Origin: Bog-532 sp963830385
GTDB taxonomy: Bacteria > Actinomycetota > Actinomycetes > Streptosporangiales > Streptosporangiaceae
Assembly (NCBI GenBank): GCA_963830385.1
Contig: CAWHMD010000006.1
Span: forward strand, 620,001 to 684,000
Length of the DNA stretch: 64,000 nucleotides
Direction: 5' to 3'
Shown here piece by piece: positions 17,747-25,981 of this stretch (its first letter is position 1; each line of letters opens with the position of its first letter). A program made the translations under genes and the position numbers. Below the pieces are notes generated by a model. The model was not told the DNA's origin and ran no database searches. It saw only the letters and a list, made by a program, of their open reading frames with translations.

Positions 17747-19366
17747 GTGAGCGCGGAGCCATCGGCAGGACTTCCCACTGAGCTGGCCGACTGGCCCGCG
17801 TGGACGCCGGGCGAGGCCCAGCTGGCCGACCTCGAGCTGCTGACGATCGGGGCGTTCGAGCCGCTGCGGGGCTTCATGACCGAGGCCGACCTGGCCGCGA
17901 TGGCCGAGCGCGGCACGCTGGCCGACGGCACCCCCTGGCCGATCCCGGTCACCCTGGAAGTGCCGGAGGACGTGGTGCCGCTCGGCGCCAGCCACCTGGT
18001 GCTGCAGGACCAGGAGGGCACCCCGCTGGCGGTCCTGCAGATCACCGAGCAGCTGCCGATCCGCGGCTACAGCTACGGCGCGCCGGCGCTGTCCGGCTGG
18101 CGGCTGGCCGGCCCGGTGACCGCCCTGCGCGAGCCCGAGCACGGGCCGTTCCGGCGGCTGCGCCGCCGCCCGTCCGAGGTCCGCGCGGAGCTGGCCAAGG
18201 CGGGCGACGGAGCAGCGCCGGATAACACCACTGTGCTCGCCGCCGTTACCCGCGGCGCGCTGCACCGCCGCCAGATCGGGCAGCTGCGGCACCTGGCCGA
18301 CCAGATGAAAGCCCGGCTGCTGCTGCTGCCGCTGGTGGCGGGCCCGGCCGACGTCGTGGTCCGGCCGGACGCGCTGGTGCGGGCGGTGCTGGCCGCCGCC
18401 CAGAACCTGCCCGCGACCACCACGGTGGTCCCGGTGCCGTTGCCGCCCCGGGAGGGCGGCCCCAGCGTCGAGCTGCGCGCCCGCGCGGTGGTGGCCGCCG
18501 CCTATGGGGCGACGCACCTGCTGGTCGACCCGTCCGACGTACCCGACGTCATGCTCGGCGGGCGGCCGGGCAACACCAGGAACGGTCCCTTGCAGCTGCC
18601 GGGCATCCCGATCCCGATCATCTCGGCCGGCGACTGGGCCTACGACCCCCGGTCGGAGGTGTGGCGGCCGCTGTCGCTGATCGAGCCGGGCGTCGAGCGC
18701 AGCGAGCTGACCCACGACGAGCTGACCGACCTGCTGGACCGGGGCGAGGCGCTGCCGGCCTGGTACACGCCCGAAGGGGTGGCCCACGAGCTGCGGCTGG
18801 CCCGCCCGCCGCGCGACCGGCGGGGCCTGGTGGTGTTCTTCACCGGGCTGTCGGGCTCGGGCAAGTCCACCGTCGCCCGGGACCTGCGGGACGCGCTGAG
18901 CGAGAGCGGCGACCGGACCGTGTCGCTGCTGGACGGGGACCGGGTGCGGCGGCTGCTGTCGGCCGGGCTGACGTTCTCCCGGGCCGACCGGGACCTGAAC
19001 GTCGTGCGCATCGGATTCGTCGCGGCCGAGGTCGCCCGGCACGGCGGAATCGCGATCTGCGCCCCGATCGCGCCCTACGCGTCCGCGCGCGAGCAGGTGC
19101 GGGAGATGGCCACCGCGACCGGGGACTTCCTGCTCATCCACGTGTCGACGCCGCTCGAGGTGTGCGAGGCGCGGGACCGCAAGGGCCTGTACGCGAAGGC
19201 CCGGGCGGGCGCGATCAGCAACTTCACCGGGATCTCGGACCCGTACGAGGAGCCCCGGGACGCCGACCTGGTGCTCGACACCTCGACCATGAGCCGCGCG
19301 GAGGCAGTGGACGCCGTGCTCGGGCTGCTGGTCGCCGGTGGCTGGCTCGCCAGCTCGGGTCGCTGA
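17747..19366 (+). CDS. cysC: Adenylylsulfate kinase with a degenerate ATP-sulfurylase-like N-terminal domain
   Basis: A 539-residue two-domain protein. Residues about 360-535 are APS kinase: Walker A FTGLSGSGKST (about 365-375), LLDGDRVRR, GIAICAPIAPYASAREQVR and KGLYAKARAG. Residues 1-350 follow the PUA-like plus catalytic layout of ATP sulfurylase, but the nucleotide-binding R-N-P-x-H-x-x-H is replaced by TRGALHRRQ (about 168) and the GRDHAG loop by DPSDVPD (about 260), so sulfurylase activity is doubtful. APS kinase makes PAPS from APS and ATP. No cysD/cysN lies in the window. The GTG start has GAGG upstream. Confidence 0.85.
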   Translation: MSAEPSAGLPTELADWPAWTPGEAQLADLELLTIGAFEPLRGFMTEADLAAMAERGTLADGTPWPIPVTLEVPEDVVPLGASHLVLQDQEGTPLAVLQITEQLPIRGYSYGAPALSGWRLAGPVTALREPEHGPFRRLRRRPSEVRAELAKAGDGAAPDNTTVLAAVTRGALHRRQIGQLRHLADQMKARLLLLPLVAGPADVVVRPDALVRAVLAAAQNLPATTTVVPVPLPPREGGPSVELRARAVVAAAYGATHLLVDPSDVPDVMLGGRPGNTRNGPLQLPGIPIPIISAGDWAYDPRSEVWRPLSLIEPGVERSELTHDELTDLLDRGEALPAWYTPEGVAHELRLARPPRDRRGLVVFFTGLSGSGKSTVARDLRDALSESGDRTVSLLDGDRVRRLLSAGLTFSRADRDLNVVRIGFVAAEVARHGGIAICAPIAPYASAREQVREMATATGDFLLIHVSTPLEVCEARDRKGLYAKARAGAISNFTGISDPYEEPRDADLVLDTSTMSRAEAVDAVLGLLVAGGWLASSGR

Positions 19367-19396
19367 GACGTTTTCAGGGTTTTCCGGGTTTGATCG

Positions 19397-19678
19397 CTAA
19401 CGCGGATCGGCCGGGCTGGGCTCGTCGTCGGTGTCCTCGGCGCGGGCACCTTCCGCCAGGCGGTCGCGGAAGCTACCGGACCGGCGGCTCAGGCGGCCGG
19501 TCAGCGATCCGGCCATCGAGTCCCGCTGCCGGGACAGCAGCACGTAGCTGAGCAGCCCGCTGATGAGCAGGGCGAGCGCGATGAGCAGCAGACCCCGGGC
19601 GCCGGCCAGGTCGAGCAGCAGCAGCACGACGATGAACAGCAGGATCCGGGAGACGGTGTAGAACAGGACGTTACGCAT
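19397..19678 (-). CDS. DUF4229 small membrane protein
   Basis: A 93-residue protein with two hydrophobic segments (about 5-25 and 29-47) followed by LSRQRDSMAGSLTGRL and an acidic, disordered tail. This matches the DUF4229 pattern (two helices, then a short basic-amphipathic stretch with the LLxRQRD motif) common in actinomycetes. The function is unknown; it is an inner-membrane protein with its tail in the cytoplasm by the positive-inside rule. It starts 12 nt after the stop of the PLP dehydratase, so the two are probably co-transcribed. Confidence 0.8.
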   Translation of the reverse strand: MRNVLFYTVSRILLFIVVLLLLDLAGARGLLLIALALLISGLLSYVLLSRQRDSMAGSLTGRLSRRSGSFRDRLAEGARAEDTDDEPSPADPR

Positions 19679-19690
19679 GACACAGCCAGG

Positions 19691-20704
19691 TTAGTCCCTG
19701 GCCGCCCCGGAGGTGGCCCGGCCCTGCCTGTTGGCGGGCTCGGCAGTGGCGGCGATGACCTCGGCCAGCAGGGCCGGCTCGATGTTGCCGCCGGACAGCA
19801 CGGCCACCGGCCGCCGGGCCGCGGGCAGCTCGTCCCGGGCGAACAGCCAGGCCGCCACGGCGGCGGCGCCACCCGGCTCGGCCACCAGGCGCGCGCCGGT
19901 CGCCAGGCGGCCCACCGCCGCCAGCAACTGCTGGTCGGTCACGGTCACGATGCCGGCCACGTGCTCGCGCATGATGGCGAACGGCAGCTCACCGAGCTGT
20001 TCCACCCGCAGCGCGTCGGCCACGGTCTGCTGGACCGAGCTGGCCGGCCAGGCGACCCGCTCCCCCCGGCGCAGCGACTCCTGGGCGTCGGCCGCCTGGT
20101 CGGGCTCCACCCCCACCACGGTGACGTCCGGGCTGGCCGACCGGGCGGCGATCGCGATCCCGGAGATCAGGCCACCGCCGCTGACCGGGACGAGGATGAG
20201 ATCGGTGTCCGGCTGGCTGGCCATGATCTCCAGGCCGACGGTGCCCTGGCCGGCGATCACGTGCGGGTCGTCAAACGGCGGGATCAGCGTGTAGCCGTGC
20301 CGATCGACCAGTTCCCGGACCCCCGCCAGCCGGGCGGCCATGGTCGGCGCCACCCGCACCAGCTCCGCGCCGTTGGCGATGATCGCGTCGGCCTTGATGG
20401 CCGGGGCTGTCTCCGGCACCACGATCACGGCCCGCACGCCCAGCAGCCGGGCCGCGTAGGCGACCGCGTGGCCGTGGTTCCCGCTGGAATGCGCCACTAC
20501 CCCGCGCCGCCGGCCGTCCTCGTCCAGCGCGCTGATCGCGTTGTAGGCACCGCGCAACTTGAACGCCCCGGTCGGCTGCAACGACTCAGGCTTGACCATC
20601 AGGGGCCCGGCGGCGGGAAAGGGCACAAGCGGCGTAGCGACGGCGACACCGCGCAGGCGGCCCGCGGCGGCCCTGATCTCAGCATCGGATACAAGCGGGC
20701 TCAT
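19691..20704 (-). CDS. PLP-dependent threonine/serine dehydratase family protein
   Basis: A 337-residue fold-type II PLP enzyme. PTGAFKLRGA (PLP lysine K49), SSGNHGHAVAYAA and PVSGGGLISGIA (phosphate loop) are the family motifs. There is no C-terminal ACT-like regulatory domain, so it is a catabolic (TdcB-like) threonine ammonia-lyase or a serine racemase/dehydratase rather than biosynthetic IlvA. The reaction would be deamination of Thr or Ser to a 2-oxoacid. It is divergent from bldC, with a shared 143-bp promoter region, and upstream of the DUF4229 gene. Confidence 0.85.
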   Translation of the reverse strand: MSPLVSDAEIRAAAGRLRGVAVATPLVPFPAAGPLMVKPESLQPTGAFKLRGAYNAISALDEDGRRRGVVAHSSGNHGHAVAYAARLLGVRAVIVVPETAPAIKADAIIANGAELVRVAPTMAARLAGVRELVDRHGYTLIPPFDDPHVIAGQGTVGLEIMASQPDTDLILVPVSGGGLISGIAIAARSASPDVTVVGVEPDQAADAQESLRRGERVAWPASSVQQTVADALRVEQLGELPFAIMREHVAGIVTVTDQQLLAAVGRLATGARLVAEPGGAAAVAAWLFARDELPAARRPVAVLSGGNIEPALLAEVIAATAEPANRQGRATSGAARD

Positions 20705-20847
20705 GTCGTTACAGTAAGGCCACGGCCACGCAGAATAATCAGGTCACTCTAATTTTCCGAAATCTGGGCAGAAAGCACTCGTTAGCCGCCAAACTTAGGT
20801 CAGGCTCAGATCATGGGCCGGCGGGACGTTACTGGGAGGGGACTAAA

Positions 20848-21057
20848 TTGGACGGCAACAACGAACGGCTACTGACACCTGGAGAAGTGGCGGCTCTCTT
20901 CCGAGTCGACCCGAAGACCGTTACTCGGTGGGCCGCATCCGGCCGGATCACGAGCATTCGCACGCCCGGGGGGCATCGGCGTTTCCGGGAATCAGAGGTT
21001 CGTGCCCTGCTTCGCGGTGAAGGGGAGCCGTCGGTCGACGGCCACTCGGTTCTGTAG
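20848..21057 (+). CDS. bldC: BldC-type MerR-family developmental regulator
   Basis: A 69-residue protein that is essentially one winged helix-turn-helix: LLTPGEVAALFRVDPKTVTRW, then TSIRTPGGHRRFRESEVRALL. This near-invariant core identifies BldC, which binds direct repeats cooperatively and in Streptomyces holds back entry into development. The TTG start is supported by GGGAGGGGA 6-7 nt upstream; no other start keeps the family N-terminus. It stands alone in the plus direction between a PLP dehydratase and a metallopeptidase pair. Unlike full MerR proteins it lacks an effector domain. Confidence 0.95.
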   Translation: MDGNNERLLTPGEVAALFRVDPKTVTRWAASGRITSIRTPGGHRRFRESEVRALLRGEGEPSVDGHSVL

Positions 21058-21150
21058 CGCCTGGGCGGCCGGCTTCCTGACCGTCCCGCGTCAAGTGGCC
21101 GGCCGCAAGGCCAGTGTCAAGTGTTCAGCGCTGCGTAGGGGCAAACAGTC

Positions 21151-21429
21151 CTACGCGGGGTCTGCGTCGCCCTCGGGGTCGGACCAGCGGTAATCGGCAT
21201 TCTGCCGGGCGAACTCGGCGAACTCGCGCTGCAGCGCCTCGTCGCCGTCCCGCCACTGGGCCCGGCGCCGGGCCACCTCGTCCTCGGTCAGCGCCTGAGC
21301 GGCCAGCCGCGCGTAGTCCGCGTCCTGCGGCCCGATCTCCACGTAGGCGTTGCCGATGACCCGCCCGTCGTTGCCGATGGCGGTCTCCGGGACTCGCAGA
21401 TTCCCGTTCGGTAGCCGAATGACGAACAT
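21151..21429 (-). CDS. Small hypothetical protein paired with the ATLF-like metallopeptidase
   Basis: A 92-residue cytosolic-looking protein. The N-terminal 35 residues (MFVIRLPNGNLRVPETAIG) look like beta strands, and residues 40-80 form a highly charged amphipathic helix (LTEDEVARRRAQWRDGD). I do not recognise a family. The start ATG 21429 has GGTGAG 7 nt upstream and lies 11 nt after the stop of the metallopeptidase gene, so the two are one operon. A role as inhibitor, immunity protein or partner of the metallopeptidase is only an inference from this pairing. Confidence 0.75.
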   Translation of the reverse strand: MFVIRLPNGNLRVPETAIGNDGRVIGNAYVEIGPQDADYARLAAQALTEDEVARRRAQWRDGDEALQREFAEFARQNADYRWSDPEGDADPA

Positions 21430-21440
21430 TTCTCGCTCAC

Positions 21441-22778
21441 CTAGATGCCGTAGCGCCGGTTGAAGTAGAGCATCACGTTCAGCGCCGTCCGGGTGTGGCC
21501 GCCCAGCATGTCCACCAGGGCCGGCCGCTGCCGCGAGGCGATCGCCGCGAACGCGTCCGCGAAGAACTCCTTGCGACCGAGGCCACCAGGCTGCCGGTGG
21601 AAGTCGCTGGCCAGGTGCGGCTGGCACTGATCGTAGAGCATTTGGAACTCGGCCGAGTCGGACTGCCACTTACCGGCCGGTGCGTCGATGTCGTCGAGCG
21701 CGTGCCCGACCTCGTGGAGCATGACGTCGGGCGTGGGTGAGGGCCGGGTGCCGACCACGATCTTGCGCTCGCCGTACGCACCGGCGCAGGCGTCCCAGGT
21801 GGCCCGCCCGGACGGCAGCGGCACCCCGGACAGCGCGGTCATGTCGTCCAGCTGGGGCACGCCGCCCGGCCCGACGAAGATGCCGTCCAGCCCGGCGACG
21901 AGCTTGTCCTTGATCTGCTGGGGCAGCTCGGCCAGCCGGTCGACGGCCAGCACGGCCTCGTCCGGCACGTAGGTGGCCGCGTCCCACTGCCGCCACAGCA
22001 CGGTCTCCAGCGTGCCGCAGTTCCGGCGGCCGTCCCGCAGGTCGAGCTGGCCGGGCCGGGCCTGCTCGCGGGCGTGGGCGAACGGCAGCCGGGGCCGGCC
22101 CGCGCCGGCGGGCCGCTGGCCGGCCACGTAGCCGCGCTCGGCCTCCAGCCAGCGCCGGTCGGTGGCGGGCCGGGCCCGGGCCCGGGGGGCGCGGGCGGCT
22201 CTGGCCGCGGACGCCTCCGGCGCCTGGGCGACCGGGGCGGTTCCGTACGACCCGCGGCCGGGCCGGACCCGGGCCCGGGCGCCGCCGATCGGCACCGTCG
22301 AGGCGTCGCCGCGGCTGGGGGGCGCGGGCGGCCTGGCCGGTGGCCCGGGCGGAGGCCCGGCTGGAGGCCGACTGGCGGGCGGCAGGTTCGCGGGGGGCAG
22401 GTTGGCGGGGGGCGGTCCGGCCGGGGGCGGGACCGGCGGGCCCGCTGGGCCCGGCTGACCGGCCCAGGGCGCGGCCTGGCCAGAGGCTTGCGCGTCCCAG
22501 GGCGGGGCGCCCGGCCCGGGAGCTTGCCCGGTGGCTTGCTCGTCCCAGGGCGGCCCAGGAGGCGCGTAGCCGTCGGCGGGGCCGCGCCGGTGCCGGCCTG
22601 CCGCCTCCGGGCCCGCGGTGACCACCTGGCCCCGGGTCCCGCCGAAACGACCGGGCGGACGGGCCTCACCAGGCCGGTCGTGACGCAGCGCCTCCCCGGC
22701 CCGGTCGCGCCGGGGCCGGAAGCGGCCCCCACGCGGATGGGCGAGTCGGCGGACGCGCTCGAAGAGCCGTAGCCGCAT
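21441..22778 (-). CDS. Putative zinc metallopeptidase with anthrax-lethal-factor-like (ATLF) domain
   Basis: A 445-residue protein. Residues 1-235 are basic and then Pro/Gly/Ala-rich and probably disordered. Residues 240-445 form a compact domain with the zincin motif HEVGH (about 354-358) inside DVMLHEVGHALDD, and a downstream EFFADAFAA (about 404-412) whose Glu can be the third zinc ligand, as in ATLF-like proteases. There is no signal peptide or membrane segment. ATG 22778 follows GGGAGGG at 6 nt. Its operon partner is the 92-residue protein. The substrate and the route out of the cell, if any, are unknown. Confidence 0.75.
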   Translation of the reverse strand: MRLRLFERVRRLAHPRGGRFRPRRDRAGEALRHDRPGEARPPGRFGGTRGQVVTAGPEAAGRHRRGPADGYAPPGPPWDEQATGQAPGPGAPPWDAQASGQAAPWAGQPGPAGPPVPPPAGPPPANLPPANLPPASRPPAGPPPGPPARPPAPPSRGDASTVPIGGARARVRPGRGSYGTAPVAQAPEASAARAARAPRARARPATDRRWLEAERGYVAGQRPAGAGRPRLPFAHAREQARPGQLDLRDGRRNCGTLETVLWRQWDAATYVPDEAVLAVDRLAELPQQIKDKLVAGLDGIFVGPGGVPQLDDMTALSGVPLPSGRATWDACAGAYGERKIVVGTRPSPTPDVMLHEVGHALDDIDAPAGKWQSDSAEFQMLYDQCQPHLASDFHRQPGGLGRKEFFADAFAAIASRQRPALVDMLGGHTRTALNVMLYFNRRYGI

Positions 22779-22960
22779 GTCTCGCCCTCCCTGTTTGCAC
22801 CCGGACTGACGCCCGGGTTGGCACCCGGGCGCCAGCGTACGACGAAACCCCGCACAAGTCACTTCCTCGTGACCTAGGGTGACGCATGGGGCGTAGAAGT
22901 CGCGACATCAGTTGATGAATCCAGATACTGGTCTTCGCGACGCGACGTTAGGCTTCGAAC

Positions 22961-23272
22961 ATGTTGCTGCTGGGCGCCCTCTTTGCCCTCTTCGTGGTGG
23001 GCTTCTGGCTCTATTGCCTGATCGATGTGGCCCTCACTCCCAGCGACGAATGCCCGCGGCTGCCGAAGGCGGCCTGGGTCGCCGTGGTGGCCGGAACGTT
23101 CGTCATCGGCGCGGTGACCTGGCTGGCCGTCCGGCGGCCCGCTCAGCCGACGGTGGCGTCGCTGGCGCCCGGCCCGGAAGAGACGGCGGCGCCGCCGTCA
23201 GGAGGCCCGGAAGATCACCGGGCCGACCCTCCGCAGGCGTCGGCGTCCGGCCGTCAGCTCAGGCCCGCGTAG
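22961..23272 (+). CDS. PLDc_N-domain small membrane protein
   Basis: A 103-residue protein with two hydrophobic segments (about 2-24 and 40-57) separated by the loop DVALTPSDECPRLPKAAW, the pattern of the PLD nuclease N-terminal (PLDc_N) domain. A Pro/Ala/Ser-rich tail follows. The function of such stand-alone domains is unknown. Its 3' end overlaps that of the oppositely oriented ccsB by 19 nt. It is transcribed divergently from the metallopeptidase operon; both promoters must share the 182-bp gap 22779-22960. Confidence 0.75.
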   Translation: MLLLGALFALFVVGFWLYCLIDVALTPSDECPRLPKAAWVAVVAGTFVIGAVTWLAVRRPAQPTVASLAPGPEETAAPPSGGPEDHRADPPQASASGRQLRPA

Positions 23273-24279
23273 GAGTGCAGGCCGGTGACGAACGTCTGCA
23301 CCACCAGCACGTTGAACAGCAGGCAGCTGAACCCGAGGATCTGGATGTAGGCGGCCCGCTTGCCGCGCCAGCCGGCCGTGGCCCGGGCGTGCAGGAAGCA
23401 GGCATAGACCACCCAGGTTATGAAGGCCCAGGTCTCGACCGGGTCCCAGCCCCAGTAACGGCCCCAGGCCTGGTCGGCCCAGATCGCCCCGGCGATGATG
23501 CCGAACGTCCAGATCGGGAAGCCGAACACCACCGTGCGGTAGGCGAGCCGGTCCAGCGCCTCGGCCCCCGGTAGCCGCCGGAAGATGCCGTGGTCCCCGG
23601 GCTGCCGGCCGGCCGCCACCTGGCGCTCGTAGCGCTCGGTAAAGAGGTAGATCACGCCGAGCACCGCGGCCACGAAGAAGATCCCGGTGGACAGGGTCAT
23701 CGCCGCCACGTGGATTGCCAGCCAGTACGACTTGAGCGCGGGCACCAGCGGGCCGGCCGGGGTGTAGATGATCGTCTGGGCCAGGCCCAGCGCCACCATC
23801 ACCGCGCCGGTCACGAACAGGCCCAGGTGCCAGGCGCGGAAGCGGAGCATGACGGCGATGAAGAACAGCATCGCGACGCAGGTCAGCGTGATGACGAACT
23901 CGTACATGTCGCCCCACGGCACCCGGTCCACCGCGATGCTGCGGGTGATCACGCCGCCCAGGTGGACCGCCGCGCCCAGGAACGTCAGCCCGATCGCGGT
24001 CCGCAGCAGCGGCCCGGGCCGCTGCCTGCCCTTCTCCAGGCCGCCCGGGCTGACCGTGTCGGCGTCACCGGCGCCCGGCGCGCCGTCGGCCGTCTCCGGG
24101 GTGGCGCCGCGGGCGCCGACGGCGGCCAGCTCGGACACCGGCTCGGCCGCGGGGGCGGCGGCCCGGGCCCGGCGCCCGTAGGCGAAGTCCCCGGCGTAGG
24201 CGAGCATCGCCAGCGAGTAGATGACCACCGCCACCATCAGCACGTGGTCGCTCACTGCGGACAGGCCGGTGTTAACCAT
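23254..24279 (-). CDS. ccsB: Cytochrome c biogenesis protein CcsB (CcsA family)
   Basis: A 341-residue polytopic protein with about 8 helices and the haem-handling WWD-type motif WGRYWGWDPVETWAF (about 270-285), plus conserved His in AIHVAAMTL and VVHLGG-like positions. In System II it presents haem with ResB to apocytochrome c outside the membrane. A poorly conserved Ala/Gly/Glu-rich insert (about 35-90) separates the first helix from the rest. It overlaps the 3' end of resB by 8 nt, so the two are translationally coupled. Confidence 0.93.
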   Translation of the reverse strand: MVNTGLSAVSDHVLMVAVVIYSLAMLAYAGDFAYGRRARAAAPAAEPVSELAAVGARGATPETADGAPGAGDADTVSPGGLEKGRQRPGPLLRTAIGLTFLGAAVHLGGVITRSIAVDRVPWGDMYEFVITLTCVAMLFFIAVMLRFRAWHLGLFVTGAVMVALGLAQTIIYTPAGPLVPALKSYWLAIHVAAMTLSTGIFFVAAVLGVIYLFTERYERQVAAGRQPGDHGIFRRLPGAEALDRLAYRTVVFGFPIWTFGIIAGAIWADQAWGRYWGWDPVETWAFITWVVYACFLHARATAGWRGKRAAYIQILGFSCLLFNVLVVQTFVTGLHSYAGLS

Positions 24280-25804
24280 GGGTCACTCCGTCTCTTTCCT
24301 GCTCTTGCCTGCTCGCCGTGAGTCGCTCACGGAGATCGCGGGACAGCTCGGCGAACTCGCCCTCGAAACCGCCACCCACGTCCGAACGGGCCAGGCCGGC
24401 CACGTCCACGATCGTGTGGCCCGCCTGGTCAGCGTACGTCCGGACGAAGATCCGGCGCCGCCGGACCAGGAACGACAGCAGCAGCCCGGCCAGCGCGACG
24501 ATCCCGGAGATCAGCGCCGGGACCTGACCCGGGTCGTAGGTCACCTGGAGGCTCACCCACTGCTTGTAGCCGGCGAACGTGAGCGTGCCCGCACCGTTCG
24601 GCAGCTTCATGGACTGGCCGGCCGTCAGCACCTGGCCGGAGGTGGCCACCCGCTGCATGCCGGTCGTGTTCAGCTGGTACAGGGACTGGGCAACGCCCGA
24701 GTTGAGTCCCAGGTTCCCCCGGTAGGCGATCATGCTGACGGCCGGTTCGAGGGCGGCTGGGAAGGCCGATTCGAGCTGGCCGTTCAGATCCACCGCGGTC
24801 GGCAGGAACACCCCGGCGAAGCCCAATTGCTGGGGCTTGGCGTCGGGCGCCTTGACCACGCCTTCGGACAGGTAGGTCGCCTGGTCGGCGGGCAGGAACG
24901 GCGTGGCCTGGTCGTAGACGACCTTGCCTTGGCCGTCGGTGACCTTGAAGACCGGCGCGTACCCGTGGCCGATCAGGTACAGCTTGGCCGAGTCCACGTT
25001 CAGCGGGTGGTTGACCTGCAGGCTGTAGTGCTGGGCGGTGGCGCCCGGCTGGGCCGTGTAGGTGATGTGGGCGTCGAACACCGACGGCTGGCCCCGGTCC
25101 TGGCCGGACTCGATGTAGCTGGCGTCGAACTTGTCCAGGGTGACGCTGAACGGCGCCAGGTCACCGGCCGAGACGAAGTGCCCGGGGTGGAACGCGTCCA
25201 GGTCGGTCACGGTGTCGGCGAAGCTGTCCCCCTCGACCAGCAGCCGGTCGGCCTTGTAGCCGAACAGGCCGCCGAGGCCGATCGAGACCAGCACCCCGAT
25301 CAGCGCGACGTGGAACAGCAGGTTGCCGACCTCGCGCCGGTAGCCCTTCTCGGCCGACAGCCAGCCGTCTCCCCGGTTCAGCCGGAAGTGCCGCCGGGCC
25401 AGGAACTTGGCCGCTACCGCCGACGCCTCGTCCGCGCTCAGGGTGGTCTGGCAGCGGACCGAGTTCGGCAGACGGGCCAGGTTGCGCGGCGCACGCGGCG
25501 GCACCGCCCGGGCCGAGCGGGCCAGCCGGTAGGCGCGGGGCAGCACACAGCCCGCCAGCGAGACGAACAGCAGCAGGTAGATGGCGGCGAACCAGGGCGC
25601 CGCGAACACGTTGAACAGGCCGAACCGGTTGAGGATGGGGGCCAGCGTCTTGTGCGCGGTGTAGTACTCCTGGACCGCGGCCGGGTCGATCCCCTCCTGC
25701 GGCAGCAGCGATCCGGGCACGCTGCCCAGCGCCAGCAGGAACAGCAGGACCAGCGCCACCCGCATCGAGGTGAGCTGCCGCCAGCCCCAGCGCGCCCACG
25801 CCAC
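24272..25804 (-). CDS. resB: Cytochrome c biogenesis protein ResB
   Basis: 510 residues from GTG 25804. SMRVALVLLFLLALGSVPGS is the first helix, APWFAAIYLLLFVSLAGC the second, LFHVALIGVLVSIGLGGLFG the third, then a large extracytoplasmic domain and a last helix near the C-terminus. It partners CcsB in System II cytochrome c assembly. No convincing ribosome-binding site precedes GTG 25804, and family-like coding (PVLEAGLGERDAADTPVARP) continues upstream in frame to the resA stop without a start codon. An ATG at 25977 is one frame off. The true N-terminus is probably about 58 residues longer and broken by a missing base. Confidence 0.88.
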   Translation of the reverse strand: MAWARWGWRQLTSMRVALVLLFLLALGSVPGSLLPQEGIDPAAVQEYYTAHKTLAPILNRFGLFNVFAAPWFAAIYLLLFVSLAGCVLPRAYRLARSARAVPPRAPRNLARLPNSVRCQTTLSADEASAVAAKFLARRHFRLNRGDGWLSAEKGYRREVGNLLFHVALIGVLVSIGLGGLFGYKADRLLVEGDSFADTVTDLDAFHPGHFVSAGDLAPFSVTLDKFDASYIESGQDRGQPSVFDAHITYTAQPGATAQHYSLQVNHPLNVDSAKLYLIGHGYAPVFKVTDGQGKVVYDQATPFLPADQATYLSEGVVKAPDAKPQQLGFAGVFLPTAVDLNGQLESAFPAALEPAVSMIAYRGNLGLNSGVAQSLYQLNTTGMQRVATSGQVLTAGQSMKLPNGAGTLTFAGYKQWVSLQVTYDPGQVPALISGIVALAGLLLSFLVRRRRIFVRTYADQAGHTIVDVAGLARSDVGGGFEGEFAELSRDLRERLTASRQEQERDGVTHG

Positions 25805-25926
25805 CGCCCCGAAGTGGCCCGCCGGCGGCCGGGCGACCGGCGTGTCGGCCGCGTCCCGCTCCCCGAGTCCCGCCTCCAGGACCGGCTCAGCGTCCGCCCC
25901 GGCCGGGCTCGTGGTGCCCGGCGGGC

Positions 25927-25956
25927 CTGATCGGCCTGATCGGCCTGATCGGCCTG
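25927..25956. repeat. Three 9-bp tandem repeats in the resB 5' region
   Basis: CTGATCGGC is repeated three times in tandem, encoding Ala-Asp-Gln repeats in the ATG 25977 frame. The period is a multiple of three, so copy-number change would not alter the frame; it does not explain the resB frame break just downstream. Confidence 0.85.
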
Positions 25957-25981
25957 GGAGGTGTGGACGTCGGCCATCGGC

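Noticed and set aside
20848..21057. Phage excisionase
   Set aside because: The HTH sequence matches BldC closely and no integrase or phage gene is near; likewise the HTH protein at 38946-39146 is a chromosomal gene in a conserved neighbourhood.
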